Below are positions 1 through 11,500 of a DNA stretch of 64,000 nt, piece by piece. The notes below the pieces were generated by a model, which worked only from the letters and a program-made list of their open reading frames with translations, searched no databases and was not told the origin of the DNA. Location: contig CAWUHX010000225.1 of assembly GCA_963922205.1 (NCBI GenBank), positions 496,001 to 560,000 of the forward strand. Reading direction: 5' to 3'. The DNA is from Romanomermis culicivorax (lineage: Eukaryota; Nematoda; Enoplea; Mermithida; Mermithidae). A program made the position numbers and the translations under genes. The stretch's first letter is position 1. Each line of letters opens with the position of its first letter.

Positions 1-300
1 CATACAGACAGTAGCTCCGAGGTCCTGGGTTAGATTAGCATTTGTTGAAAACCTAAGCAATGGGAACAGGTCGCCTCAACACACCAGAGTACTAACGCTG
101 TAAATGAACTCGATTGCAATTCATTTACACCAACAAGAACGTGAATTAATTTTACAGCTGAACTGATTCTTGAAATAATCGTACTTATAAAATGTTTCGA
201 TGACGCTATCAGTGTATTTTGATATGCATATCGATTTTATCGATGTGTGCAGAGCATGATTATAAGCAGCAAGCTCGTAAATCATTTATATGCTGATACC

Positions 301-3300
301 ATGAAAACTGCGTGCATCGTACTTTTTGCAGTGCTCAATTTTTCTTGTTGGGCTCTAGCTAAAGGCAGAAATTCATTATTGAACATCAGACGTAATAATT
401 CTGCATCGATTGGAAGTGAGTTTTTATCAGGTAAAATTCTTGTGACAATTACTCATCAAATGAAAGAAATTATTATTGTGATAATTTTTTCAATCTCTGA
501 TCCCCAGATAATCGTTTGTTCTGGAGTATCTACACTCAGCAAAGTGCTTATAGTGGAAAAATGAATTTGATACCAAGAAATTTTGCCCTCGGAAACAATT
601 TGTCCATCTTACACCCTCCCCCCCCCTTCTCACTGTTCTATCGAAATTACAAAAATCATTCTATTTTGGAATATCTGAGTGTTAGTTACATGAATTGGAA
701 CTAGAAACCAATATTTTTCCACATAAGTCTGCTCCCAAAACAGAATATTAAAAAATCTAATATTTTCGATTTTTCATCCTTGTTAGATTATCATAATTAG
801 ATTGCTGTTGCTCCTGGCACCTTAGATTCAATGCTGCTATTCTCCATCACTACAGTGGCTATCTGCTCTCATAAAAATCAATGGAAGGGACGCTCACGAA
901 ACGAACCTCACGAGCAACAAAAGAAACTTCTCAAGTCCAATATGATATAGGATTCCCCAACAAGCCCTATTCGGAAGTGAAATCAGCGACTGTCGTCGAT
1001 TTTCTGGATGAAATCAGCAGAAGTGTCCACTTTTGAAGAATGAGTTTTTGGAATCAGCAAAAGCGGCAGACTCATTCGTCCTATTAACTGATCTTTAAAA
1101 TCGATAGAAAAACACTTAATTATTGAAATCTTCTAATGATTTTATGCGAAATCTTTCAAACATAAAAAAATACAATTAAAATTGGTGACAAAATTTTTCA
1201 GAAAAAGCGAAAAATCTACACCTCACAGAAAATGAAATACCGTAATTGCACCTGAATCGAGCAAGCTTGACTTGCTATTCTTAGCAGGTACAAAATCTGT
1301 GTCAGTCCTGAAATATAGAACAGAATTATATATTCCTTTATTTTATCATCGATTTTTAGGAATAAAATCAGCAACTGTCGTTGATCATTACTGACAGTCG
1401 GCAATCTTCGCCGATAGCAAGTCTTACTTCTGAATTGTCGTTTAAATTGAGAGGATGGGTAATGATCGCCAATGAACTCATATGAACTGGCGACAGTCAT
1501 CGACAAGAATCATGGGATTTTTTCACTACTGAGTTGGTAAAATTGGAAACAATCGCTGATGCAATTCCCACGGAATTGGCGACAGTTACTGAGTATCCCA
1601 ATAACAGATATAATTACAGTAGAAATAAAAATAGAAAAAAGTAGAGAAGAATATAAAAGTGTCATAAAGATGCAGAAACAATCGAGATGAGCCAGAAAGC
1701 ACAAATAAAATACTACGAATCTGCCAGCATTTTTACTTTTTTTATGTGTTCGTTCTATGCAAATCATTGTGAGTCCATTTCAGCATTTTGCTCTCGATTT
1801 TTTCATGTCGAAGTTCCTGATGTGTCGCAGTCAATGCTAGACGCTGCCGAATAAAGATGTACATGGCTTTTTATAGTACATTCTTTGAACCCGTGATTTT
1901 TTCGTTAATCGTTGCTGATTAGTGTGATATCTCTGAATACTATGTAGGTTTCAGAAAAATCTCGAAGTTATTTGCAAGAAATATCAGATCCTGTATGAGT
2001 GTGATGAGAACCTTACTGCTCGCCATTCTCACCATGCAGAAGTCGATGTCAAATTTGGACTTGGGTCAAATAGGCAATCAAAGGATCTATTTGTTACTCC
2101 ACTACTTCCCTTATACAGGACGAGACGTGAGGTAGGACTAGGGTGCAACAGTTCAGTCTGTGCCAATCTCGACACTAAATCACCTGCTTCAGTTCAATTG
2201 AGCTGTAGAGGACCCTTAAACTTTCAGACATCGAAGACTTCCAATCAGTCGATAATACTGAGAAGTCAGGCAGAGAGTCCACAAAAAAACAAAATAACAA
2301 ATTATGAAAATACGGCCCATCTGTCCCATTCCCTCTATCATAAACAACACAATGATCAATATCATGAACAAATGGCCAAATTATGCTCCTCTTCCATGCA
2401 AATTGGCATTGTTGCTTTTTGTATTGAGTTCCGGCCTAATCTGCATAACCTCTGAGATAGACCATGTTCATCTTCGACATTGATAGGAAAAGCTACAATT
2501 GAGATTGGATGAGTGCTGACATGGAAAATCACTTGTATTCTGTTTTATTTTTGGGCACACATCCTTGTACTCCATTTTTTTGTAAAATATCAACTTGTTT
2601 TGCATTATTCATTATTATTATTAGTGCATCTAGTCATCATCAATGTCAAATTCTAACAAGCCAAATTTGATTCTTTTCTACTGTAGTTAATCAAAGGCTT
2701 GCACAACAAGTGTACTGATAGATGGCATGATGTATTTGCAGGTGTAGGCACTCAAACATAAAGTGTCTGACCTTACTCTGGAAGATGTTGGCTGACCTAC
2801 AACACTGTCCCAAGTCAACATGAATTTTGGTCAAAAATATAACAAGCTGGGCATTCATCGATAGATTTCATCGGGATCTATACAAAAAAACACTATTTTA
2901 AAAGGTCTATCTCCATTTTTGACTGAATTAGGTGTGGTAAAACTTTGAGTAATATTTTCTCGAACTGGTCCGTATTTTCTTCATGTATGAATGTCACAAT
3001 GAGTCAAGTGCAAACAAATAACCTGTGATATTTCCAGATTCAGAACAGCGCACCTACAAAGAAAGTGCACTAGAATGTCGAGTGAACGAAGTAGCCAGAA
3101 AATTTGATTACTACTTGAGAATCAAATGGTATTATGATCATCATATTTATCAAGAGGCTCTGCAATTTATTTTACGAGCAAGGCAAACAGTGGCAGTTCC
3201 ATGGTTCGAATTGATCAATGAAAGCAACAGTTTGTCAAAGTGAGGGAATATTTCGATGTATATTTAAGCAAGTTATCAGAAAATTGCAGGTTTTACAATA

Positions 3301-3876
3301 CAAGCAACGACTATCATTGCACAAAATCACTTGCCATAGGCAGAGCTTGGGGATGTGATGGGTAAGTTCGTGTCTGGCGCCTAATTTTCGATCGTTTAGA
3401 TGCATTATTTATTTGCCATAAAAAATCTTTGTGTGTCCTATAATCATCTTTTTTAGCCTTTTAATCCCCTTTTTGAACCTAGTCTTTTGATTCTTGCCCT
3501 CATCAATACCTGTAATGATCTCAAAATTAATACTAAGCTTTATTCAGAGAAAAAGATCAGAGAAATTGAGCTGTTCATGTCTTTTCATTGTGTGTACTTA
3601 ACTGTATATGTTTTTGCTACGATTCATAGATGTAGTATGGTATGCATTGCCTTTCAAAACATGCTGAAGAATGTCAAGCGAAGGTACAATAAGAACAACA
3701 AGAGGATATCAGTTCGCAACACAATCATCAAATTCAATGCCTCCTTGGTACTCATCAAATGCCCCAGCAAGTTTCAAAATTTCGTTCAAGAATGTGTACT
3801 TCATAGTGATGCACTGACAAAGTGCCATTTTGGAAATTATAGACTTGCTTATTCAACCACAGTGAATTATTCGTAA
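301..3876 (+). CDS. Predicted secreted protein, four-exon gene model
   Basis: I do not recognise the family. Exon 1 (301-430) encodes a signal peptide: MKTAC, a hydrophobic core, then a small-residue cleavage site near ALA-KG. It ends at a CAG/GTAAAA donor in phase 1. Exon 2 (3038-3239) follows a TATTTCCAG acceptor in the matching phase and ends at AAA/GTGAGG. Exon 3 (3290-3361) follows TTGCAG and ends at GG/GTAAGT. A possible last exon starts at 3630 after TTCATAG and runs to TAA at 3874-3876. All junction phases agree, giving a cysteine-containing protein of about 217 residues. An upstream in-frame ATG at 256 would bury the signal peptide, so 301 is preferred. Exons 1-3 are the better supported part; exon 4 is uncertain. 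The 2.6-kb first intron has no other gene. Confidence 0.5.
983..1592. repeat. Dispersed inverted CGACTGTCG motifs in intron
   Basis: Short related motifs occur in both orientations: GCGACTGTCGTCGAT at about 985, GCAACTGTCGTTGATC at 1371, then inverted forms GGCGACAGTCATCGAC near 1490 and GGCGACAGTTACTG near 1577. This could be a decayed short inverted-repeat element within the first intron of the secreted-protein gene. The rest of 431-3037 shows nothing I can name. Confidence 0.3.
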
Positions 3877-5640
3877 CGATAACAGTATGCTTTTCAATTA
3901 GAATAAAGTGCCTGATACGATACATATTAGAAACTTTGAACAGCTCACATGGTCTTCATTTCAAAGAGCATGATTCCATTTCATTACTTTGAACAAATGC
4001 CAATCAATCACTTCTGAGAGACTCTGTCGCTGCATCATCATATATTTATGCACGATAAAAAGTCTTCATTGAATAAGAGAATATGTTTTGTATTCCTAGG
4101 ATTCAATGAAGTAGAAAACTTGATTATTGCAACCAAGACTAAGAAAAAGGTTTGGACAAAGTTCAAAAAATATATTTTATATCATCAAAAGTCCTCTTTG
4201 TGTGACAAGTCAAACGTGATAGATAAACAGAGGTACGAGTGACTTAAAATTTTATTCTCTATCAACATAGTGACAAACCAAGAACTTTTTATCGGCAAAT
4301 TCATCAAATCTATTCAATCCTCAATATAGTTCTAATATGCCCAAAAAGATTGACCTAAGGTATAATGCGCGCTTACGCTATGGAGTTTGAAATCCAAGGC
4401 AAGGTTATCTGGTGCCGAAATTTAATCATGGTCTTCTGTATTCACCTTACTATATGAATTGTTGATTACTGGAAAAGGCAATGACATTGACAGCTTGTAA
4501 GGCGTGACTTTCATCATATTTTCCATTAATACTTCACTCTGCATGACTTTTCTACTTTTGTTGTGCTTACCTTTCCTTTGGGCTGAAGATAGAACTTTAG
4601 TCGGGTGAACTAGTTGGAACTACTCATTGGCTAGACCTTGAATCCAGTGCACATGACAAGTAAAAATGAACCTTCACAGAGTGAAGTTTGTGACCTCCTG
4701 GAGGATGTCTCTACTGGATCCTACTGAGTATGAGAGACCCACTACTTACCTGACGTCTGCAAATGATAATGCATGAGTCTAGGTCCATCAGTGCATCTTC
4801 TAACTACCCCTAATTACGCAATGATAGAAATATAAACAATATTACAAGAGGAGTGGATGCACCACTGAATTTATGTTAATCAAAGGCACAAATCCAGGTT
4901 GAAAATTTATTATTCGGGACGTCAGCAATTACCAAAATATAACAAAACATAGAATGATTTCACAACTATTTTGTTCCTTTTTGCAAGTGCTCTACTGCTA
5001 TGCAAATTTATCTGCACCAGCCGGACGGCTTTCTTGATTTGCATGCTGACTTTCCAATGGCGGAATGGACAGCAACAAGGTGGCCAACACTTGTTTTTGT
5101 GCAAAATTATGATGCAGCAAATCAAGGATGCTTTACACTAAATTTATCAGGGGAGAACTGGTTTGCAGCGATCATATGGCATTGCATTATTCACAAATGA
5201 ATCTTTCATCTTTAACTCAAAGAAACTCCGCTATGGTATGAGGAACTAGTGCATCGACGATATCCAACAAGGCGAACAGTCATGGAAAATCTTGAAAGGC
5301 ATGCAGTCAAAGCTTGTCATTGCCAATATCCAGAATATCACACGGCTTTAATCGCAGCAAACAGCAGTTTGTTTATGAACATTTCCGTTCAAGTTAAAGA
5401 AATTTCGACCCTGCAAGTGTGTGCCATGATCTAATGCATTTGAAACGTCTCGACTCTGTCTCAAAGATACTCTATTTCCTTTTATACTATTAAAAATCAA
5501 AATTATCAAACATATTAGACTGTGCTATCATGATCAAAATATCAAAAAAGTATACTCTATATTGATTACAGTTTTGGTGGCTTCTGAATGAATCATGGTG
5601 TGGATTTTTTCGGGAATTTTTAACGATATGTCTTTTTTCA
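3877..5640 (+). other. Intergenic stretch with two weak exon candidates
   Basis: Mostly AT-rich sequence. Two short open stretches read like protein: 5000-5200, an aromatic-rich ORF containing LHQPDGFLDLHADFP, and about 5218-5434, an ORF containing PLWYEELVHRRYPTRR and ending in TGA or TAA context near 5434. Neither has a clear canonical acceptor (TTTTTGCAAG and TTTAACTCAAAG precede them) and I recognise neither. A third stretch at 4108-4242 follows TTCCTAG but is K-rich and weak. They could be exons of a further gene or decayed pieces. Confidence 0.2.
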
Positions 5641-5766
5641 TGACCCGACAATTGAGCGCCGGACAATGGAGTACCGACAATTGAGCGCCGAGACAACTGA
5701 GCGCCGAGACAATTGAGCGCCAGACAACTGAGCGCCAGACAACTGAGCACCGACAACTGAGCGCCG
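5641..5766 (+). repeat. Minisatellite, left flank of telomeric tract
   Basis: About eight imperfect 14-16 bp units of the form GACAAYTGAGCGCC with one or two extra bases. Its reverse complement makes up the array on the other side of the telomeric tract (6377-6515), so the two arrays form inverted arms. Confidence 0.9.
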
Positions 5767-6330
5767 TGGCTTTGGCTTAGGCTTAGGCTTATGTTTATGC
5801 TTAGGCTTAGGCTTAGGCTTAGGCTTATCTTTATGCTTAGGCTTAGGCTTAGGCTTAGGCTTAGGCTTAGGCTTAGGCTTAGGCTTAGGCTTAGGCTTAG
5901 GCTTAGGCTTAGGCTTAGGCTTAGGCTTAGGCTTAGGCTTAGGCTTAGGCTTAGGCTTAGGCTTAGGCTTAGGCTTAGGCTTAGGCTTAGGCTTAGGCTT
6001 AGGCTTAGGCCTAGGCTTAGGCTTAGGCTTAGGCTTAGGCTTATGTTTAGGCTTAGGCTTAGGCTTAGGCTTATGTTTATGCTTAGGCTTAGGCTTAGGC
6101 TTAGGCTTAGGCTTAGGCTTAGGCTTAGGCTTAGGCTTAGGCTTAGGCTTAGGCTTAGGCTTAGGCTTAGGCTTAGGCTTAGGCTTAGGCTTAGGCTTAG
6201 GCTTAGGCTTAGGCTTAGGCTTAGGCTTAGGCTTAGGGTTAGGCTTAGGCTTAGGCTTAGGTTTAGGCTTATGTTTAGGCTTAGGCTTAGGCTTAGGCTT
6301 AGGCTTAGGCTTAGGCATAGGCTTAGGCCT
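5767..6330 (+). repeat. Interstitial telomeric repeat (TTAGGC)n
   Basis: Roughly 560 bp of nearly pure TTAGGC, G-rich strand on +, with scattered variants (TTATGT, TTATCT, TTAGGT, one TTAGGG). TTAGGC is the telomere repeat of nematodes. The tract is internal, more than 57 kb from the right end of the window, and is bracketed by inverted minisatellites. Long open frames of alternating Lys-Pro or Leu-Arg across it are artefacts of the hexamer. Confidence 0.97.
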
Positions 6331-6376
6331 CAGTAAATGAAAAAAAAGCTCAATTATAATGCATTAAATAGTCCGT

Positions 6377-6515
6377 GCTCAGTTGTCGGTGCTCAAATGT
6401 CTCGCGCTCAGTTGTCACCGCGCGCAGTTGTCACGGCCCTCAGTTGTCACGGCGCTCAATTGTCCGGGGCTCAGTTGTCGGTGCTCAATTGTCGGCGCTC
6501 AATTGTCGGTGCACC
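6377..6515 (+). repeat. Minisatellite, right flank, inverted relative to left
   Basis: About nine units of GGYGCTCARTTGTC with short spacers. This is the reverse complement of the array at 5641-5766. About 45 bp of unrelated AT-rich sequence lies between the telomeric tract and this array. Confidence 0.9.
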
Positions 6516-7299
6516 GTCTTTTTTCGCTCGAATTACCAACTGTAAACTTTTTAAAATTTATCCACAAGATCATCCTTTATTGAATACTTCGACTTCAAGG
6601 TACCGATTAAATCCGAAATGAAAGCAGGATTACCCTTTTCTTGGAGAAAATCCGTTCTCTTGACCTAACTATATGTGCACAAGTGTTTATCTGAACTGAA
6701 TCACCCTCTTGGAAAAAAGTAAATAAATGCTGTTTGCATAATGAATCGAAGTAAATGGTAAAGTTTGTTACCTAAGCGAATTTTTCTCCATGAATGACTA
6801 CACGATTTAAAAAACTAGACGACAATTTGATAAAATGACATGTATATAATTGTAGTATTCATCAATAATTTCAGTCACTTATTTTATCATTCCCAAGTTC
6901 CTGTCACAAGGATTCACATTAGTGAGCAAATTCAACAGTAAGGCAAGTGAGTTATATCATGTATTAACTTAGAAGAATATGCTATAGATGTAGAAATATG
7001 GCCTATTTCTGCACATTCTATGATAACTGGGCCATACGTGTTCATTCAAGAAGGATAATTCTTTCAAACATAGCATTTCAGGAGGTGATACATATTTGGC
7101 TAAAACATGATTTAACTAGATTAAAGTGTGAAAAAATATAGAACGCAGTTCATCATATTATTTAGGATAAAAAGCATCTCCGACTTCATTAAAAATCACC
7201 CTGAAATTTTGGGTTCTGTGGTCAGATCAGGACACGAATTTGCTCAATTCTATTCGATGTAGACTTGTTTAGTGGCAATTTTTGGTATTTTTAGTCAAA
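6516..7299. other. AT-rich, no feature recognised
   Basis: No open frame, repeat or RNA that I can support. It separates the telomeric composite from the possible first exon at 7300. Confidence 0.5.
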
Positions 7300-7405
7300 A
7301 TGTTGCAGCACGATCGATCTTACGTCCACATAGCAAGTTGTGGCTTCGTCATGCTGGTGATTAGGCAGATATGTGCACAAGCCAATGAGAAAATTGAAGA
7401 AAGAG
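7300..7405 (+). CDS. Possible signal-peptide first exon
   Basis: An ATG opens a 35-codon stretch with a hydrophobic segment (about residues 12-24, ASCGFVMLVIRQI) and a likely cleavage after AQA. It ends at an AGAG/GTAAAA donor in phase 1. The first splice acceptor downstream with convincing coding sequence in the same phase is at 25405 (TTTTTCAG). This may therefore be the first exon of the gene at 25405-30178, with element 1 lying in its first intron. The link rests only on phase and order. Confidence 0.35.
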
Positions 7406-7844
7406 GTAAAAAGCTTGCTCCTCAGTTTTTACTTTTAATGTACATCTTCCAAGAGAAGGAACAAATCACATACTTGAATGTGTAAGGCTGATTTTGTAGG
7501 TTTGTGCTGGAGTTCAGCCCTGCAGGGTACCCGCAATATGCACACAGGGCCCAGTTTAACAGCAAAACACTATATTAGGAGTAAATGTCACGAGTTATGA
7601 GTAGAGGGCTACAAATGGCCGTTTCACCAAAAATCAGAGTTTATGAGCAAGGAATTACGAGTCTAAGAGTGCTGCGAGTGACCATTTTGCCAAAAAAAGT
7701 CCAACGGGCCCACGAGTTTTGAGTGTTATGAGCAACAATCCTTCATAATTTATGGCAGTTCAGTTTCACCAAAACCAATCTTTGTGATAAAAAAAGGACT
7801 CACAAATTTGATGAGATTTTCACAGATCAAAAGTGGGTCCATAG

Positions 7845-8438
7845 TGTTGTAGTGTGTTTTCCGCCGATTTTTATTGTTTTGTCAAAACGCGTCATAGGCC
7901 CGCAGGTGGCAAGTGGAGAGAGCAACGCGGACCACCAGTGGCCATCTTACTGTAGCGCACGTCGGTACGCGTGCGCTGGTCTCTCTCTATTCACTTATCG
8001 ATTAACGTATTCTTTGTGTGCGTTTATTTTTCTTACTAGTTGTGTGCCCCGCCGGCCACCACTAGTACACATTAGCAGCCTCCCACCACGCCTTCTCGTC
8101 TTTTCTCGCCCGTGTGTGGGAGTCGATTTATTATTATTTCTTTCTCCTCCCCTCGCCCGTCGCGTTTTTGTCACGTAAGTTTTCGTATTTTTATCGTATT
8201 ATAATAAATAAGTAGGAAAGCTCCTTCGTCTCTTGGTACTGAGCAATAAGGGAGACAATTAAAGAAACTAGGCTTTTCTTTAATTGTTGAGTTAATTATT
8301 GTCGGGGTTTAAGTACCAGTAATTAGGTTATCGGGTAAACGTGGGCGTGGGACGCACATACATTAAGGACGCAACCTCGGAATCCCAATCCTGCTCACGC
8401 CGCACCTTCTCCGCCCCGGGCCAAACCAAAATACAACA
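7845..8438 (+). repeat. 5' LTR of element 1
   Basis: Starts TGTTGTA and ends TACAACA, the usual TG...CA inverted termini, and matches 20453-21046 over its whole length. An AATAAA polyadenylation signal lies near 8205. Four of the seven LTR-LTR differences are CpG against TpG or CpA. The LTR also carries a spurious 108-codon open frame. Confidence 0.96.
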
Positions 8439-8439
8439 C

Positions 8440-8457
8440 TGGTGACGGTTTGGATTG
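8440..8457 (+). promoter_or_regulatory. Primer-binding site of element 1
   Basis: TGGTGACGGTTTGGATT begins one base after the LTR and has the TGG expected to pair with the CCA end of a tRNA. I cannot assign the tRNA. A TATAAAA motif at about 8542 lies just upstream of the Gag start. Confidence 0.6.
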
Positions 8458-8575
8458 TACGTTGCCGCTCCCCGCTGTTGCGTTGCATCCGAAAAAATCC
8501 AAAGAGTTCAAAATTTGACCCCACCGTAGCTGCGCCAAAGGGTATAAAAGAGGTTATTATACCTTGCGAAAAAAG

Positions 8576-11500
8576 ATGCCAACGGTAAGCCACACACCGC
8601 CGGACTTCACTCGATTTCCGTCGCCCTCCAGTTCCCCGAACGCCGCCACAGCTGCACGCCGCGCCTTAAGTTTTGATCAGATGCTGTTGCCCCGACCATC
8701 AAATATTACGCAATCGACAGCGGTACCCACGGTAAGCCTCCCGCCCCATAATCCGCCCTTGTCTAATTTCAGCACTCCCGCGCTGGACGGGAGGGCACAA
8801 CCGCAAGTACCGCTCATTCCTGCAACCGCGGTGACAAACAATCCTCAACCCCCGCAGTCTCTAAATCAAAACCTCCCTACCGCCGCCGAAAATCGCCTTA
8901 ACGCGCCGCCCGCATCGCAAATGCCGCCACCGAGCGCGCCGACTCGAAGTAATAATGACCAAATTGTCGCCAGAACCGACTCCTCCGAATCCTTTGTCAA
9001 TATCGAACCACCGCAAGCCCCAGCCGCCACCCGTGCTTCAGTAAACGATCACCGCAGCAGTTTAGCCATCGCAAACGCCAACGAAGTCCAAAATTTTCGA
9101 ATCGAAGCTCGCGATGCACTGGAACAACTCAACACCGCCGCCGCGCGTATAACCAACAATGTCCCTACGGTACAAACCATCGATCAAATTATCGGCGCCG
9201 TCTCCGACCAATTCCAAGCCCAGCAATTACATGTCCAATGCGAAATACAAGAACAAACAAAGGCAACTAACGCGCGTTTTGCCGCACTCGCTGAGCAAAT
9301 GCAACAATTGATTTCCACAACCACCGCCGTGACGCACGCGCGTAATCCGCCTACACCAAGACCGCCGCCGGTGTCCTCACGGTTTCACGGCCAGGAAACA
9401 AGAGATATTTATATCCCAAACGAAACTCTCCGTGAAACCGAACCGGATCCAGTCTTTGGCAGGCTACCAAACCAAGTCAAACCCAAAGCACCGTCGACGG
9501 ATACCTTATATAATATCGAATTCGCCCGCACTACGTGCGCCGACGAGGATTTACACCGTTCCGCGCTTCAAAGACGCCCACCACCCGCGGCAAACCAGTT
9601 TGGCTTCTCAGATTACCCACCCCAGGATTATTATGAACATTCGCATCCTCGGTACGACATGCCGCGCACGTCTCATTGTGAGGAAGATAGCCGCATCAAA
9701 ACAATCGTCGACAATATGCACCCGCTGATTATTGACGGCACCGCAACAAACAAACGCCTGCTACGCTTCTTCATCCGACTGGAAAATGAGTTCGGCTACG
9801 ACGCCTCAAACCACGTAAAGATGAGTGCCCTTCGCTGACTCACCCGCGATATGCCGAGCGATGTGATCCAAGATATGACGCGGTACGAAGACGCCAAACA
9901 CTTACTCATGTTCCAGTTGGCGCCCGATTGCAACCCGATGACTCTTAAACGCGAACTTGCGTCAATCACCCCAGAAGCTGGAGAAGAACCCGCCGCGTTT
10001 CTGAGTAAGGTAATGACTTATGTACAACTATTGTATCAGCATGAAGATCAAACTTTCCGGCACAAACAAGTAATTGACACCTTTTTGACCAAAATGCCTG
10101 TTTTTTATCAACTCACAATTGGCGAGCAAGCAAAAGGCTTCACGAATGTTCAACAACTGGCCGAGGCCGTAGCCAAAGCCTGTAGTGTCCTAAATGCAAC
10201 CAAAGCCGAAATCGGAACCGCGGAAAGACCCATCCTTGTAAACCAAGCCGATCAAGATGCACCACCACCGAAGTCGCCGCAACCGTTTGACCGCCGTTTC
10301 GAACGCCGCCGCAGCATGGACCGCCCTCAAAATCGCTACCGCGAGCGCTCTCCCTCAATGGACCGTAGGACACAAAATTCGGCGCCGCAACCCACTAAAT
10401 TCGTCTCTTTTCAACCACAAGCGATTGAGCCACCGCCGCCGCAACCGCCGCGCACGGAGATGCTTTTGGAACAATTGATTCAACGATACGACCGGTACTA
10501 TGAAGAACAAAAATCTCGACAATGCCCTGAAGAATTGATACCCAACAATAGGCAACAAAGCCTGCGCCACCTATCTCAGAACAGAGAACCGTACGCAAAT
10601 TGCTTTGACCGATCCGCCAGCAGAGACCGCGCACGCACGACGCAACCTACAGGCCTCTGGTGCGACACCCACAAATCCCGCACCCACAATACTGAAGACT
10701 GCGTCTGGCTCAAGCGGCAGAACGCTCAACACTCAACCCGACTTGTTCCAAACTGCCCAAATTACGCCGCTCAACCACGGCAAGTTGATTTTTGAAACAA
10801 TTCAAACGACGTCTGTGGACAACGCGATTGGCGACCCCGCCGCGGAGGACCGCCCCACCGAGGGGCGAACTACGCCCGCGGCGCGCGAAACCATTTTTAT
10901 GAAGGTAACCCTATACAACGCCCAAATGATTTTGTTCAGAATACCTATGCTGTTTACCCGAACCATCAATTTCCGGCGCCGTGGGAACAACATATCCATT
11001 ACAATGCGGTACCGGCTCCATACGTCACGAAGCCGACAGATTCATCGGGCGCTAGCTCCCAATCTTCAGAATTGCAAATTACCCTACCCGCCCTTCCGGC
11101 ACCAAATACGGCGTCAATACCCACGCTCGAAACACGTGTTAACAATCAATCAACGTCAACAGCCAATATGGTTGTTCCATCCAAAGAAATCGCTTCCGCC
11201 GCGCCGATTGTTAGCCCCGGCATTGTCCGTTGGAACGCAACAGGCTGCGCTTTTCAAGACCCCTGTCACATCCGCTCGTCCGTTTGTCAAATTGATAACC
11301 TCACCCCATCCTCCAAATCGTTTGTCCGCAAGTACGCTTCCACGAGAGCCTTTCAAATCCCAATCAAAATTGGAGCCGTCAAAGCACACGCGCTAATCGA
11401 CACAGGTGCCCAATGTTCCCTCCTCTCATCAGGATTAGTCAAACGCGCTTTCGACAAACAATCGCTTCAACTCCCGATTTGTGGAAAAATCAGAGTAGCC

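Noticed and set aside
5638-6336. Long Lys-Pro and Leu-Arg open frames
   Set aside because: Six-base telomere repeat read as dipeptide repeats; no start context and the frames vanish at the tract ends.
5641-6515. CRISPR-like array
   Set aside because: Units are contiguous without unique spacers, and the genome is eukaryotic.
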